Positions 35,236-47,191 of a stretch of DNA of 64,000 nt are shown here, one piece after another (the first letter of the stretch is position 1; every line of letters starts with the position of its first letter). The notes below the pieces were generated by a model. That model saw only the letters and a list, made by a program, of their open reading frames with translations. It had not been told where the DNA came from and ran no database searches. The stretch is from assembly GCA_010093705.1 (NCBI GenBank), contig MU006112.1, positions 124,001-188,000 of the forward strand, read 5' to 3'. The stretch comes from Patellaria atrata CBS 101060. Its lineage: Eukaryota > Ascomycota > Dothideomycetes > Patellariales > Patellariaceae. A program made the translations under genes and the position numbers.

Positions 35236-38200
35236 CTAAGGCTCCAACGCCTTGCTCCGTCTCCTAATCTCTTCATCGCTTAATGACGCCATCCACAAAC
35301 ACCTTCCCAACAACGAATCCCTTGCATCATCCCCTTGTATGGTTGGGAACTCGTATCGTCCCATGTTACTGACGAGTCTCAATAAACCTTTGACGATTGT
35401 TGCCGCGGTATGATGCCTCTCGAAGTTGACCAGTTTTTCCCCTTGCCCGGTGGGATTATCGATATACGCTGGTTTCTGAGCGTTGTATACGAGATCCTTG
35501 GTATACAACCCGAGAAACGGGATGCACGGTTCCTCGGGACTCACCATCTCAATTTCCCTTCTGAGGGTGTGAAAGTTGCGGAAGGGTTGAACAAGGGTTT
35601 CGAGGGATTTGAGGGTACGCAGGTCAGAAGGTGAGACTAGATCCCAGGTTTTGGTCAAGCGAGTGACATCATTACTCGTAAGAGCGGTGGTAAGTTGGTA
35701 CATCGTTGCATAGTTGTGTAGTTGGCGGGCGTGGGCGGCGATGTGGATGTACTTGCTTATGCAACTGACCCTCTCCTCTAATATTTCGCAAAGGACAATC
35801 TCAGAGATTGCCCATTTAGACATGAGGTTAAAGCGAGCGATTACCAAATCGACGGAGCGAAGCTTGCCTTTAGGTGCAGAGGACAGATATGTTACCCAAT
35901 CCCGGACATCTGGAGGATGATGTGACCATTGTATTTCTATGAGATCAAACCAATCAATTCCCTCCAGAGCATCTCTTTCAACTATTGTGAAATGCTGGGC
36001 AAGCGTTTTCGAGTCATACGCTAAGATGAACGGCAAGTGTGCTGCAGCTTGAGGAGTTTGATTCGGCTTCAGATCCGCCAACTCGATGGGCTGTGTCTCA
36101 GTTGGAGACGCTCCGTGTCCACCCTGTGAGAAATAATGGGGTCCTATTTTTAGCGTTGGCGTAAGACCCGGGGTTGGGAGACCAGTAGGGAATTCCGTCT
36201 TTCTGAGATCGGCCATCTTGTGGACAGTAGGTGACTCGGGCTTTGTAGGCGGTGGCGTCGGTGGTAATCTCAGAGGATGCGGCAAGAACTCGTCTAAATC
36301 CATATTCGGAGATTCGTCGTCAAAGAAAGAGCGGACATCGTGGTTAGGATCAGGGTCTTCAACGGCTTCAACAGCAACATCTGAGAAGCTCTCATCATCT
36401 TCAAGTAAGAATGATTGATGAGTGGCAGCGGGTGACCTTGGAAGCGTGGACCCTCGTCGAATTCGTCGCATACTATCAGTCTCCACAACGTGTTCAATAG
36501 AGGAACCAGGCGTTGCAAGACCGTAGCTGAGTTCGTTCCTCAACCTATGGGACGACACGGGAGTCGCAGGAGGTAATGGATTCTCGACCGGTATAACCTG
36601 CTGACGAGTTGCTTGTCTTGTACGAATCATGTCGATGTCGCTCAACCCACGGTCCAGCAAGGGCACTGAGGAATAGGAATCTTCAGAAGCAGCTGCAGAT
36701 TCTGCCCTAGGTCGATTTGGCCTGAGAGGCGAAGGCATGATATCCACGACTTGTGATTCAGCACGTTGCGGTTGCTGTTCAAAGTACTGGATGTCCTTTT
36801 CGTGCTGTTGATCTGGCTCCACCTGCGTCCGTGATACTGATGTTCGCGTTCCGCTTCCTTGACCCATCGATACAGGACTGGTAGCTCCATCTCCCGCCTG
36901 TGCGCGAACGTCAGGACTACGCTTCTCGTATCTACCTTCGAGCTTCATCAAAGCCGTATCAACTCCTCCATCGTCGTCATCGTCATCTGGTATCTGTGCA
37001 ATCTTGTCCGCTTCTGCCTGAAATGACGGCCGCAGATTCGGTTGCGACGAATGGCTCTGAATCAATGAGAATAGTCTCCGAGGTGCCGGTTCACCACCAT
37101 CTGTGTCTTCTTGTATAGGCGTTGAACCCATCATGGAGTAGGACTGGGTTGATATTGAGCCCGTCGACCTCGGTCTTGGTCTGTGCTCCAAGTCATTTAC
37201 ATTTCCAACCCCACGGAGATTACCACCGGGGCGCCGTCTCAGCTGATGTGCTGGTTGACGCTCAAGGACAAATGGGTCACCTTCGGAAGATTGAGTATAG
37301 ACATCTGATAACGCACTAGCAACGCTATACTTGCGCTGATGCTTGGCGATTCCGCTCTGATACGATGCGTACCTGCGTAGCGAAGTAGAGCCCGATCGCG
37401 CGGATCTAACTGATTGGCTATGCCGTAATAGAGAAGGCCGTCTTAGCGGTGGACTTCGATGTGCAGGTTCGAGAGGCGTGACAACATCCTGTTGTTCCGT
37501 CACAGACATTTGGAGCTCAGCCGTTTCTCTAGGTGGCGAGGCAACGATGCTGTCGAGGGAATAGTCTCGTCGATGATTTTCTAGTTCGCGGGTTTGGACA
37601 GCTGGTTGTAGCGCAAGGGACCGACGAGTAGCTTCCGCGATGAGTTCCTTATCTGGATTCGGGCTGTGGAGAGCTCCTGACATCAAGGGGAGATCTGGTG
37701 CACCAGTATCATCGAAAATAACAATAGATGCACTTCCCATAGTGACATTACTGTTCAGACGCATAAGGTTCTGATTTCTATCAGGTTTGGGGATAATGTC
37801 TTGCGCTGGCGCTGTGGGAGGCTCAGCAAACGCCTCATCCTGTTCGGAAGGGTAGTCCTTTGGCTGACCACTTTCAGATGTAACTTCCAGTACGACATGT
37901 TTGTAACTCTCGCTAACCTTTGCTGCTAATAGATCAATGCGAATCTGTGGCCGTCCACGAGCATGTCGACGTTTGTACATAGTATCAGCTACAGAGAAGG
38001 TGGTGGAAACAGTAGGTCCAGAATTTCCGGTAGCCGAACCAGGAGGGGTTTGCTGCCGCGGTATACCTATTGTCGATAATGGCTGTCCTTGTTTATTACT
38101 CATTGCACGTCTAACGCTACCAAGGATCTTTCTCAGCGCAGGACTGGATACAAGACTGTGCTTTGGGATGCCACCTGGCGTGTTGCCCTCATTGAACGTC

Positions 38201-40472
38201 CCGAAGTCGAGGACAGATTTAACAGATCTGAGACTACGAGGGCCTCGGGCATCAATGTACGGTGACCCTGGATGTATAATTGCACCCCTTACTAGACGAC
38301 CTGGAACATGTGAACCGGCTAACAAGTATTCTTTAGGAGGGGACTTTGCAACCTGCATCGGGTTTCGATGATCTCTTAGTGCGTCAGAAAAGCTTCCGCT
38401 TCGCTTGCGTGCATGGCCCGGTCGGAATGGTTTAACAGCTGTAGTGGGACTGCTAGCCGGTACGGCAGGAACGGGATGAGGGTGAGGATACAGCGGTAGT
38501 TCGGTCCCTGGGTCCGTACGATGCAGCCCCCTCATAGGAATGGAGCATGATAGAACCTGCATACTTTGCTCACTGGCTGGTGATAGTGGCACTGCATAAT
38601 CCGTCGCTCCAGACGAATATGGCATGGACGAGTGAAGTGCAGAGGTGAGCGATTGTTGTGGAATATGGCGCGCTCCTTGTTGCCATGGTTTGCTTGGCGA
38701 TGTATCTATGGGGTACGATGTAAAAGCAGCATTCTCCAGCTTGCCTTGAGGGTGATGGGGTGTAAACGGCCTTGAGACCTGACTCGGCACACTTTGAGAA
38801 TCCCGAGTCCCATAAGCGCCTCCAGGTAAGATATCGTCGTCGTCACGTTCCTCGATAGACATATTGTCGAAGTCCCAAAACTCCATGCATGTGTTTTTCC
38901 AGCTTCTCTTAAGCTGACGTAGAATATTCAGGTCTCCTTTGGCACTATCGCCTCTTGATCGTAGTTCTCGGCATAGATCATTTACAAGTGAACAGAAGTG
39001 CAATCTCAGATCGTAATCTAGTAGGAAATCATCCTCGAAATAGTTTAATATCCAGTGTCGCAATGCGGCAAACACTCTCACTCGAACAACACGGCCGGAT
39101 TGATCGGCGCGGTCTACAGCCCATCGAAGCCGTGCCAATAGTAAATCGACTACATCACTCGTCGATAAAAAAGAGCGGAATGTTAAGAAGAAGCTGGAGA
39201 CAAGTTCGTAATCTAGAAACTTGTCTGAAGTGATGTGTAGGATAAGTCGTGAAGGAGTAGCAGCGAGAACCTCCCCAGTAGGAGAAAATCGCACTACGGA
39301 GTTATCATCAGGATTGATGGCTAGTATGTCATATAACTGAGGACCGATAGTAACTTTCGAGGTACGTGCTGTCGAAGGTTGGAGCCATTGTGAAACGTGC
39401 TTGTTGGATCTGTTGATAGTACTCCTTGGCCCGTTTTGCCCTTGGACAAAAGCATCAGAATGCCGGCGTGACATCATGGACTGATGAACCATTCCAGGTG
39501 GAGCAGGAAAAAGTTTATCATAACCGACCCTAGAGAATACAGACGACCGGAAATCGTCCGTTCCTGATGCTCTGGTGTAAACAGAACTTCGCAGGATAGC
39601 TGTCCCACGAGCGCTGAACCGCGGCGTACCAAGTCGATAATTAGGAATAGGAACTTCCAGTATGGGAAACGCTCCACTTCCAGATGTCTTTGGACGTCCT
39701 CCTAGGCTAGGTCGCTCTATAACAACCTTGAAGGTTCCAGAGCGACCACTTTGTGAATTTGTATGTTCGTCAACCGTGGAAAATGAATGCGACCTAATGT
39801 GGCGTGGACGTTTCGGTGAAGAAGATATTCTTGGTGCGGCGTTCAACTCAATGTTTTTCGGAACAGGAGGCGGAGGAGAATCGCGATGTGGATGTCTACT
39901 TGACGTACGTGATCCAGAAAGGAAGCTCTCTCGCCAAGCATGACTGGAAGCTCGTTCGGGATGATTCTTGTTGCCTTCTGTATTTGCGCTATCTGGAGGA
40001 GTAACTGGTGGGAATACAAACGGATCGGGCGCTGGACGTGACTGATTAGGTGCACGCTGTATCACGGGTCTGTACAAACGACTTTTTGTAAGCAATTGAA
40101 AGATCGTACACTCCCTGCAAACGAGACAGGACAAACGAGGACTATTCTGGAATGTAGTTCCTTCTGTGTGTTTTACGCGTACCTGAGGTAAATCACGCCG
40201 TTGTTGCCCACGTTTCCCACTGTGAATTGTCGTCCTCCTCTTGCAGCTGCTCCACTCTCGGCTGAGATGTCGTTGCTCCCACCTCTGCGAGCTCGTAAAG
40301 CTTCGGTGCTGTTCTTCGCGCGTCGCAGAGAGTTCTGTCGAGGTCTTCTTCGAATATCATCGTCGCCAACCTTGCGTTTCACCCCTTGAGGCGGTGGGTT
40401 CACGGATAGGTCTGTTGTCGCACGCATCCGCGTCGGCAATGGATGCGTTGTAGGACCATCCTGGCCCATCAT
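35236..40472 (-). CDS. LTE1: Large Ras guanine-nucleotide exchange factor, LTE1 type
   Basis: Two exons, 40472-40183 and 40114-35236, separated by a 68-bp intron; 1722 aa. The second exon is a 4.9-kb ORF. The N-terminus is basic and probably disordered (VKRKVGDDDIRRRPRQNSLRR). A RasGEF-N domain occupies residues ~355-510 (QLYDILAINPDDNSVVRFS..., KFLDYELVSSFFLTFRSF, HWILNYFEDDFLLDY). About 900 Ser/Pro-rich, presumably phosphorylated residues follow. The catalytic CDC25 domain lies near the C-terminus (LAQHFTIVERDALEGIDWFDLIE, VIARFNLMSKWAISEIVL, CIPFLGLYTKDLVY, KGLLRLV). Split RasGEF-N and RasGEF halves joined by a very long linker are typical of Lte1, which promotes mitotic exit and polarity in yeast; in filamentous fungi the target GTPase is not established. 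A second possible start lies 15 codons in (MRATTDLS). Confidence 0.87.
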
Positions 40473-40684
40473 TCATCCTTCGAAGCGGATCAGGAACAAC
40501 AAGTCCCAAGGTGCAGGTTCAGAAATGTTATTATGCGGGGTGCAGCAGGAGGCTTAAACAGGCGATGGCATAGTTCTCTTCTTCAATATAAAATGCAGAT
40601 GAAGATGCAGGTTTAGAGAGAGAGGCGTAGTGAAGTTGGTAGTAGGTAGAGTGAGTGGCTCACTTTGGGTAGATTGGGCTTTCC

Positions 40685-40700
40685 GGGGGGGGGGGGGGGG
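40685..40700. repeat. Homopolymer run of 16 G
   Basis: G16 followed by TGGGG, about 210 bp upstream of the RasGEF start. On the gene strand it is a C16 tract in the promoter/5' leader. G-runs of this length can form G-quadruplex-like structure and are prone to length error in sequencing. Confidence 0.85.
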
Positions 40701-41018
40701 TGGGGTTCTCGTCTAGGATGATAGGATGGTGGATGGGGGGTGGGGTCTTGGGTGGCATATAATAACAAATTTGGGTCCCAACTCAAGCAGGTCCAACTCC
40801 AACATTAATCATTTATCATCAGTACCGGATCTTCATTTTGGGTACTGTAGAGTACGAAACTCGATCAGCGTTATTAGAGACGGTTTACAGTGCGATTGGA
40901 AACTACTGTAGGAGTAGTACCAATACTTTCTACCCGAACATATAGTAGAACCTAACTAGACCACCAGCTTGGTGATATTCGTTCCCCGATGAATTTGATA
41001 GGCCGCCCTCCCTTTTTG

Positions 41019-41054
41019 TCTACAGTGGTGTATCCTTCTACAGTGGTGTATCCT
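41019..41054. repeat. 18-bp tandem duplication
   Basis: TCTACAGTGGTGTATCCT occurs twice head-to-tail (41019-41036 and 41037-41054), followed by another TCTAC. It lies in non-coding sequence; no role is apparent. Confidence 0.85.
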
Positions 41055-41762
41055 TCTACTTGAACACCATCTTTTTCTTGTGTTTGTCTTAAGCTTGACC
41101 ATTGGATTTGAAGGCCTTGCGTTAGTCTTTTTCCGTACTACCACCGGCTACCAAGAACGTTTGAAATAACTGTTTCTCCATCTACCGCGACCGTACAAAC
41201 GTTCATGTTAGGTTGTCTGCAAGTCAGAATCGCCTAGGCCATGCCAAAGATGACAGCTTGGACCTTCGAGGGCAGTCAGCACACCCTCTTTTTCGAATTT
41301 CTCGATGCAACGCTTTGATGCGCCGATTCGTGGGTACTGTAGGTGCATGTTAAGCAGACATTTGCCTGAAATTTGGGCGCAGATCGCACGTGGAAGTGAC
41401 AAGTACTTGGGTCCGCTAGAAAGCCGACCTGAGACCAAGGGACACTTGGGACGCTTAAGACCCAAAAACATCATCGGGGAGAAGCCGATCTGGAGATGTT
41501 CCTCCTTACCTTCCTATCTCAGGAGCACTTGCCCTTTCTGAATCCTTCGTTCTACCTCTCTTTTGCTTTTGCATCTGCAAAATGTGCGTAATTCTTCTTT
41601 TTTGCCAGCCTTCTGGGAATATGCTAAAGACGCATTCTTGTTTTTTTGTTTTTTTTTTCGCCATGAAAGCAGTCAAAGCACTGACCCCTCTCATCTCGAT
41701 CCTCTAACAAACAGCTTTAGGCCATGATGTCAAAGGCAGCCCCCCTCCATGAAATTCGGAGA

Positions 41763-41834
41763 TTTGACAATTTGACCATTTGACAATTTGACCATTTGAC
41801 AATTTGGCAATTTGGCAATTTGGCAATTTGACAA
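41763..41834. repeat. 8-bp tandem repeat, about nine copies
   Basis: Nine contiguous copies of TTTGACAA with two variant forms (TTTGACCA at copies 2 and 4, TTTGGCAA at copies 6-8). The alternating order suggests duplication of 16-bp dimers first, then amplification of the TTTGGCAA form. Non-coding. Confidence 0.85.
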
Positions 41835-43077
41835 CCTCATACGTCCACTACCCCCCCAACACATTTCGCACCGTTGTGTTCTAGAAAGATTCTCCCGGAG
41901 ATGCCACGAGGTGTTGCCGTACGTGGCGCTGAACTCAACAGCCTGAACGGTGATCGTCCGAACTATGATCGACCACGCGCGTTGTCGTTCTTAACTTGGA
42001 CTTCTCGCATCATACTGTACAGTACCTACTGATACTGTATTGGTGGCTTTACCCAAACTGGATTTGACTTCTTGATCCTTTTGACCGCTGGAATGACCTA
42101 AACCTGAAGTTGAAAGGAAGTACATTCCTACAGCTATCTCATGCACCTATCGTTCAACTAGGGGAGAGATACCGTACCTGAATCTGTCACCGGGAGGTGG
42201 GTTGAAGAAGTCCGAATATGCCATTATAGAATCCCTTCACGTACCTTGCGAGAAATACCGAAGTAGTGGATAGAGACTTTGTCGCACGATTTGGCACTTT
42301 CATGCACCTCTCCACTGCGATTCCGGAGACACCCCCCAGCTCAAACAACACACGCAAGATGATGTCAATGCAGAAACGTGGAAACATCTTCCGGCCTTCT
42401 ACGAGGAGGAAAGCTTAGCATGAGCGTCGATGCGGCTCCGTTCACGGCATTGAGTTTGATAGCTTTGCTTGAACTTAGCTCCAGCCTCATAGGGCTATCA
42501 CACGCATCGAGGGCCATTATCCAAGATTATCTTTTCAAAAATCCACGATCACTCCACCAGATGAAATTGCGCCATAGCATGATCTCTTATATCGGCATAG
42601 GCAATGTTGAGCTTTTATAGCATGATCAGTCCGCATTAATATACAGTCGAATATCCATACATATTTACAGCACACTTGAATCTTGTGCTTTATTAGCATG
42701 ATCTAGCAATTTTCACATGTGCCACATACTTCGCATTCACCATCTCCTCCTCTGTCACGGTCGATACTCCTCCCTCCTTGGACGATCTGGTACGCACATG
42801 GCATGTTATCGAAGTAGGCCACCTCGTAGTTTCAAATGATCTGTACAGCTCAGTTGGAAGTTTATGACAGCACAAATACAGCAAGCCATGATTAGCAACT
42901 CCAAACGAAAGAATCTTGAGTCATTATCGGTCTCTCGAAAATCCTACCAATAAAAGTTTCATATCCCAATACGCCGAGCACCGAATATCATACAAGAGTC
43001 ACACTATAACCCATCCCCAATCATCATACACTTTCACCACCTCGTAACCTTTACCCTCTTCACTGACAAGCATACAA

Positions 43078-43487
43078 TCACGCCGCCAGATTATTCCCTC
43101 GCCCATCAGGCCCTCCATCCCGTCCAGCCCCCAACCCGCCCTTCGAATCCCCCACCAACAGCCCCCTCTTCCTAAGATCCTCTATCCTCCCCTGCTCCTT
43201 CCTGTCATCCCGCTTGAGCTTCATGGTCCAGAATATCCAGAAGCCCGCTGCACCTAAGTATACTGTCAGCCACGTCTCTAATACCCGTTATATAGCGCCC
43301 ATACTAACTTCAAGGCACAGTACCCTAGATTTGTGGGTTTGGGGGAAAGCTTACCTATCAACATCACAGCCATGAAGGCGAACATGACTCCGATCTCATG
43401 TCCGATGCTGGGAGCGGGTACGTATTTCGCTGCTGCGTCGGGGTCACCGCCGCCACCGCCAGCACGGGGGGAGAGCTTCTGAGCCAT
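43078..43487 (-). CDS. Small single-pass membrane protein, family unrecognised
   Basis: Two exons, 43487-43355 and 43253-43078, with a 101-bp intron (GTAAGC...ATACTTAG); 102 aa. Neither exon alone is convincing, but the join G|GT keeps the frame open and continues a hydrophobic segment, residues ~36-53 (VMFAFMAVMLIG|AAGFWIFW), into a charged helix (MKLKRDDRKEQGRIEDLRKRG). The N-terminus is Gly/Asp-rich with PAPSIGHEIGVMF before the span. Topology is probably N-out or intermembrane-space, with a basic C-terminal tail on the other side; the size and layout resemble small mitochondrial or ER accessory subunits, but I cannot name a family. The start at 43487 is the only ATG in frame before the span's conserved-looking block. 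Confidence 0.65.
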
Positions 43488-45319
43488 TGTTTTGGACTGA
43501 AGAAGGGAGAAATTGTTGTTTGCGTTGCGTGGTCTGGGGGTGGTTTTAATAGGTACCGTATGCCGATTCCCTTCGTTTCGTTGTCAGATAGCCTTCAGTT
43601 ACTATCTGCACCGTGGACAGAAACACAGCTCGGAGTTCAGATAAGCTGGTTAAGGGATATCGTTTCTCTTGACCCCTTTTACTAGCTTTGTAGGTTGAGT
43701 AAGGTAGTAATGAAGCCGCGTTCGGAACAGAAACAAGTCGTAAGCACGCGAAACTAAACTGGATGCTCTGCTCTACATATCAACCCGCCCATATCCCCAG
43801 CTCTTACGATCCCCTGCGACGAGGACGTCATGCTGAGCCCTCACGGCTTACAGTTGCCGCGCTACTATCTCGATCGGGCAATTTTGCAGGGAGGAGCGGG
43901 CGTTAGGCGGACTGCGCTATCCTCGTTTGGGAAGAGGGAAGCTGGGCGTGTGTGATGTCATCGTCACTTCATGGGTTTAGGGGATGAATAACTGTAAAGT
44001 GTGTTAGGAGAAGGGAGTTTCTGTTGTTTAAGGGATTGGTTTGGAATTTGGGTGGTATGATAGGAGTTTATTGTTTGGAGTTGGTTATACTGCTCGTCGG
44101 ATGGGGAGGGTTGGGTTTGTTGTTCGGGTCACGACCCTAAGTTAGTTGATATGATGTTTTTACGATATGTATACCATACTCCGTACTCCGTACTGTTGGT
44201 AACGTACATGTTCCGGGACGTTTCTCTCCTATGTGCTTGCATAGTATTATTTTCGAGGGGGGAATCGCTCTGGATTACTTGTGGAATATGGAAACAGCGA
44301 TATACCATATTTCTTAGAAAATCCAAAGCAGTCGTTTCTACGTTATCCCCTCAGCATATCTCAGTTATTGCTCTCAAGTCCTCTTACCGCTCCTCTGTCT
44401 CGTTCATCGGCAGCTCCTTCATCTGGCCTTTCATACATTCGTAGCAGTGCCTGTAGGCGATCGAGACACAGTCGCTCTTCTCCCGTCATGTGGTTCTCAA
44501 CCGCGTTTCATACTCGTTTGGTGAATCATGCTGATAGTCATCGATTGTATTTGCAACTGTCTTTCCCTTGTAACTGCAAATTATCCCCGCGATAAAACTT
44601 GATTCCTGTTTTCCGAGTGTCATCTGTGAGTAGTTGGTGGGCATTGTCGGAGTGCTGGCCTAAGGACATCCATTCATGTTTATCGACCACCTTACGTGAG
44701 TCCCGGTATATCGACGACGTACTACCTCGATATCCATCCTCCGCAGTGACGAAGGGAATGTTTCAAGAATAAGGGATACGATTGGAAGATATGCTATCGT
44801 TTCCAGGTGGTATTACCGATATAGAAGTATATTGCGCAACAAGGTTATCACTCACTTGTCGAAACCGTCCTGTCAATGCATTCCTCGACCGTAGATTCTC
44901 GCCTTATACCGGTAGCTGAACCTGGTCCTGTTCTCTTTCCGGTATTACTATGAAATTGAGAGTTGTAACGCTCTTCGGCAGGTGCAAGCACAGATTCAGA
45001 GAATGATGGACTCGTATAGAATATGCTCCACTCCCGTAGAGGAAGTAGCCACTCAATCCAACACTTTAACAATAAAAAACCCCCCCACCAACCAAATCAA
45101 AACAAAAGAACTTCAAATCCACGCCAGACACCGCGGAATCCAATACAAACAACCAACCTCACCTCATCCCAAACCTCAAACCTCAAGCCTTAAACCTCAA
45201 ACCTCAAGCCTTAAACCTCAAACCTCAAGCCTTAAACCTCAAACCTCAAGCCTTAAACCTCAAACCTCAAGCCTTAAACCTCAAACCCCCCCTTCAAACC
45301 CCTCCCCCTCCAACCCATA
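43488..45319. other. Intergenic stretch with a minisatellite
   Basis: About 1.8 kb. The left end is the promoter of the small membrane protein gene. The ORFs at 44151-44444 + and 44281-44595 + overlap in different frames and lack motifs. The right end contains the 21-bp minisatellite at 45174-45286. Confidence 0.4.
45174..45286. repeat. 21-bp minisatellite, about 5.4 copies
   Basis: Tandem copies of a 21-bp unit, itself built from three related heptamers (CCTCAAA, CCTCAAG, CCTTAAA). The copies are essentially identical, so the array is young or actively homogenised. It lies 30 bp upstream of a short cysteine-containing ORF. Read through in one plus-strand frame it would encode a repeated SSLKPQT heptapeptide, but that ORF has no other gene-like property. 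Confidence 0.85.
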
Positions 45320-45559
45320 ATGTGCCGCCCCACGCTGCCCAAATGGAGCTTCTGCACCTCCCACATCTCCTACTACGAGACCACACGCGCCTCGCGCCCC
45401 GGATGCAGCACCACATCCCGGAAGCGCGAGATGCACGGCGCCGCTCATCGATTCCGCCCGGAGGAGGAGGAGGAGGAGGAGGAGCGGGAGATGTGGGCTA
45501 AGATTGCGGAGTGGGAGAGGGTGTTTTGGGGGCCGCTGCATCGGACGACTGAGGGGTAG
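45320..45559 (+). CDS. Hypothetical 79-aa cysteine-containing protein
   Basis: Single-exon ORF beginning MCRPTLPKWSFCTSH and ending RVFWGPLHRTTEG. Features: Cys at positions 2, 12 and 29, a run of eight glutamates in the middle, and a Trp-rich C-terminal helix (MWAKIAEWERVFWG). The Met-Cys start and early Cys spacing recall the many short lineage-specific 'MC...' proteins of filamentous fungi, but I cannot assign a family and the Glu run comes from a GAG repeat. It follows the minisatellite directly. It may be an untranslated ORF. Confidence 0.3.
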   Translation: MCRPTLPKWSFCTSHISYYETTRASRPGCSTTSRKREMHGAAHRFRPEEEEEEEEREMWAKIAEWERVFWGPLHRTTEG

Positions 45560-46660
45560 TGTGACTGGCGCAAGAGAGGCGGCTGTTATCGTGTTATGTG
45601 TGCGGTTTGGGATGCGTTGGGAGTTGTGTGGTGGTGCGGGTACAATTTCAAGAGCATCGATGGGGAAGGGTGGAATGGATGAAGACTGTTCAGGACATTC
45701 TTTTGTTTTTACGTGCGGGTTTTGAAGGGAGGGGGGAGAGGGGTTTCGGATTGGTGTTGTTTGCTGGACTTGTTCGGGGTTTGTGGTTTCGTTGTGTGGT
45801 GGTCTTGCGCTGTGTACTCGCTGAGTCGGACAGGCGGATATGGTTACAATGAGGGGATATGATTTGGTCTCACTCCCTTTTTGGAGCTGGATGTCTAGAC
45901 CGTCAACTGCGTGCGGATGTTTCCTGCTGAGGTTGTGGATGTCTAAGTGGTCAATAACTCTATTAAGTATTCATGTTTTCCAATAGAAATTCTGATCATA
46001 AAGACTCATATTCGGGTTCTCCATCCATAGGAACATAAAAGCAGTGATATAGCATGTTTCATACAAGAGTCAGATCGTTCAGCTATCTCCACATCATCCC
46101 CAAATTTCTCTCCTCAACCTCTCCTCTTTCTAAAGTTCTCTTGCCAGTTTCTCCTCATTTTTAGCAGTGTGGCTTTACCCAGACTTTCCAGCTTGTGTAA
46201 CCCTAACTAGCAAGAGATCTCTTTGTCTTCTTTGTATAACTCCTCCACGTTTCATGCAAGGTCCGGTAAATCATATCGACCGGTGCAATCTGCACCCTGT
46301 TTCCTGGTATTGGATGCGAGTTGCTCTCAAGGTTCACGGGATTCTTCAAACTGCAAACGTGATATAGTGTATTGGCGACGGTTGATTGGCAGGAGGTTCA
46401 GAGGGATCATGCGTATTGGAGGAACTCCACCTGTGCCACGAATGTAGTCGATAAGGCGGCCAGAATCTAGACATACTGTGCAAAAACTTGTTGGACCGTA
46501 GAGATATGGGATATCGACGCCGTACCGTTGACGCACCGTTGACCAGAGTTTTACAACTCAATCAGGGCACAGAACATATCGAATGGGTATTGTCCATTAG
46601 ATCAAGTAAGGTAGTTTCGTTTCATATTACCTCGTAGGGCGTCAGTCATCGATATATACT
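45560..46660. other. Intergenic stretch
   Basis: 1.1 kb, GT-rich in the first 300 bp; short ORFs in several frames without motifs. No gene seen. Confidence 0.35.
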
Positions 46661-47191
46661 ATGTGTGATCCTCCGACTCGACGACACAGATATATTAACC
46701 CATTCGCTCCCCCGGAGAATCCCCATCGATTCCACATCCTCGGAAAACTCGATCACAAGAATCTATCAACGAAACCTTCGAATACTTCCACACTTCCTCA
46801 AGATCTGAGAGCGGCGACGTTACCAGAGCCCTCCTCTCGACAAACAACTTTATCTATTCACTTCCTCCTCCTTAAATATTTTGGTCTGATATTGGGAGCA
46901 AGATCCCTCAGGTGCGGATTCGGACACGAATTCAATTTCAAGGTTTCGTGCTGGAGGTATTTGATTGGCTGCAAAACACACCACATAAACTACAAGGTTC
47001 CTGAGAAGGAATACAGTTGCACCGCGTGTCCTCTCTACGACAAGCTCTGTTCGCTACTCACAGCTGACAAGGTACCGGGTTATGTAGAATGGGATGATAT
47101 AGTAGTAGCAGGATGGGAGGCTAGGGATATCATAGATTTATGGGAGGACGCGTACCCGAAGACTCGAAAGGAACAGGAAACAATTCTGTAG
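46661..47191 (+). CDS. Hypothetical 176-aa protein with a cysteine-rich middle
   Basis: ORF MCDPPTRRHRYINPFAP... to KTRKEQETIL. The N-terminal third is basic and Pro/Ser-rich; a hydrophobic stretch (FLLLKYFGLILGA) comes next. The region CGFGHEFNFKVSCWRYLIGC and later YSCTACPLYDKLC contain six cysteines and one histidine in zinc-ligand-like spacing. The acidic C-terminus (WEARDIIDLWEDAYP) looks helical. A CAG|GTGCGGA context at about 46910 could be a splice site, so the middle hydrophobic part may be an intron read through. I do not recognise the family. It shares the Met-Cys start and Cys content with the genes at 45320 and 48442 but no sequence similarity I can see. Confidence 0.45.
   Translation: MCDPPTRRHRYINPFAPPENPHRFHILGKLDHKNLSTKPSNTSTLPQDLRAATLPEPSSRQTTLSIHFLLLKYFGLILGARSLRCGFGHEFNFKVSCWRYLIGCKTHHINYKVPEKEYSCTACPLYDKLCSLLTADKVPGYVEWDDIVVAGWEARDIIDLWEDAYPKTRKEQETIL

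Larger units (their letters stand above)
40473..43077. other. Gene-free stretch with simple repeats
   Basis: About 2.6 kb. The first ~250 bp are the RasGEF promoter/5' UTR, rich in purine, with a run of 16 G at 40685-40700. An 18-bp direct duplication is at 41019-41054 and an 8-bp tandem array at 41763-41834 (listed separately). Short ORFs (for example 41208-41474 - and 42378-42620 +) have no recognisable motif. Confidence 0.4.

Noticed and set aside
44982-45320. 112-codon ORF spanning the minisatellite (SSLKPQT repeats)
   Set aside because: The only regularity comes from the DNA repeat; the non-repeat part shows no family resemblance.
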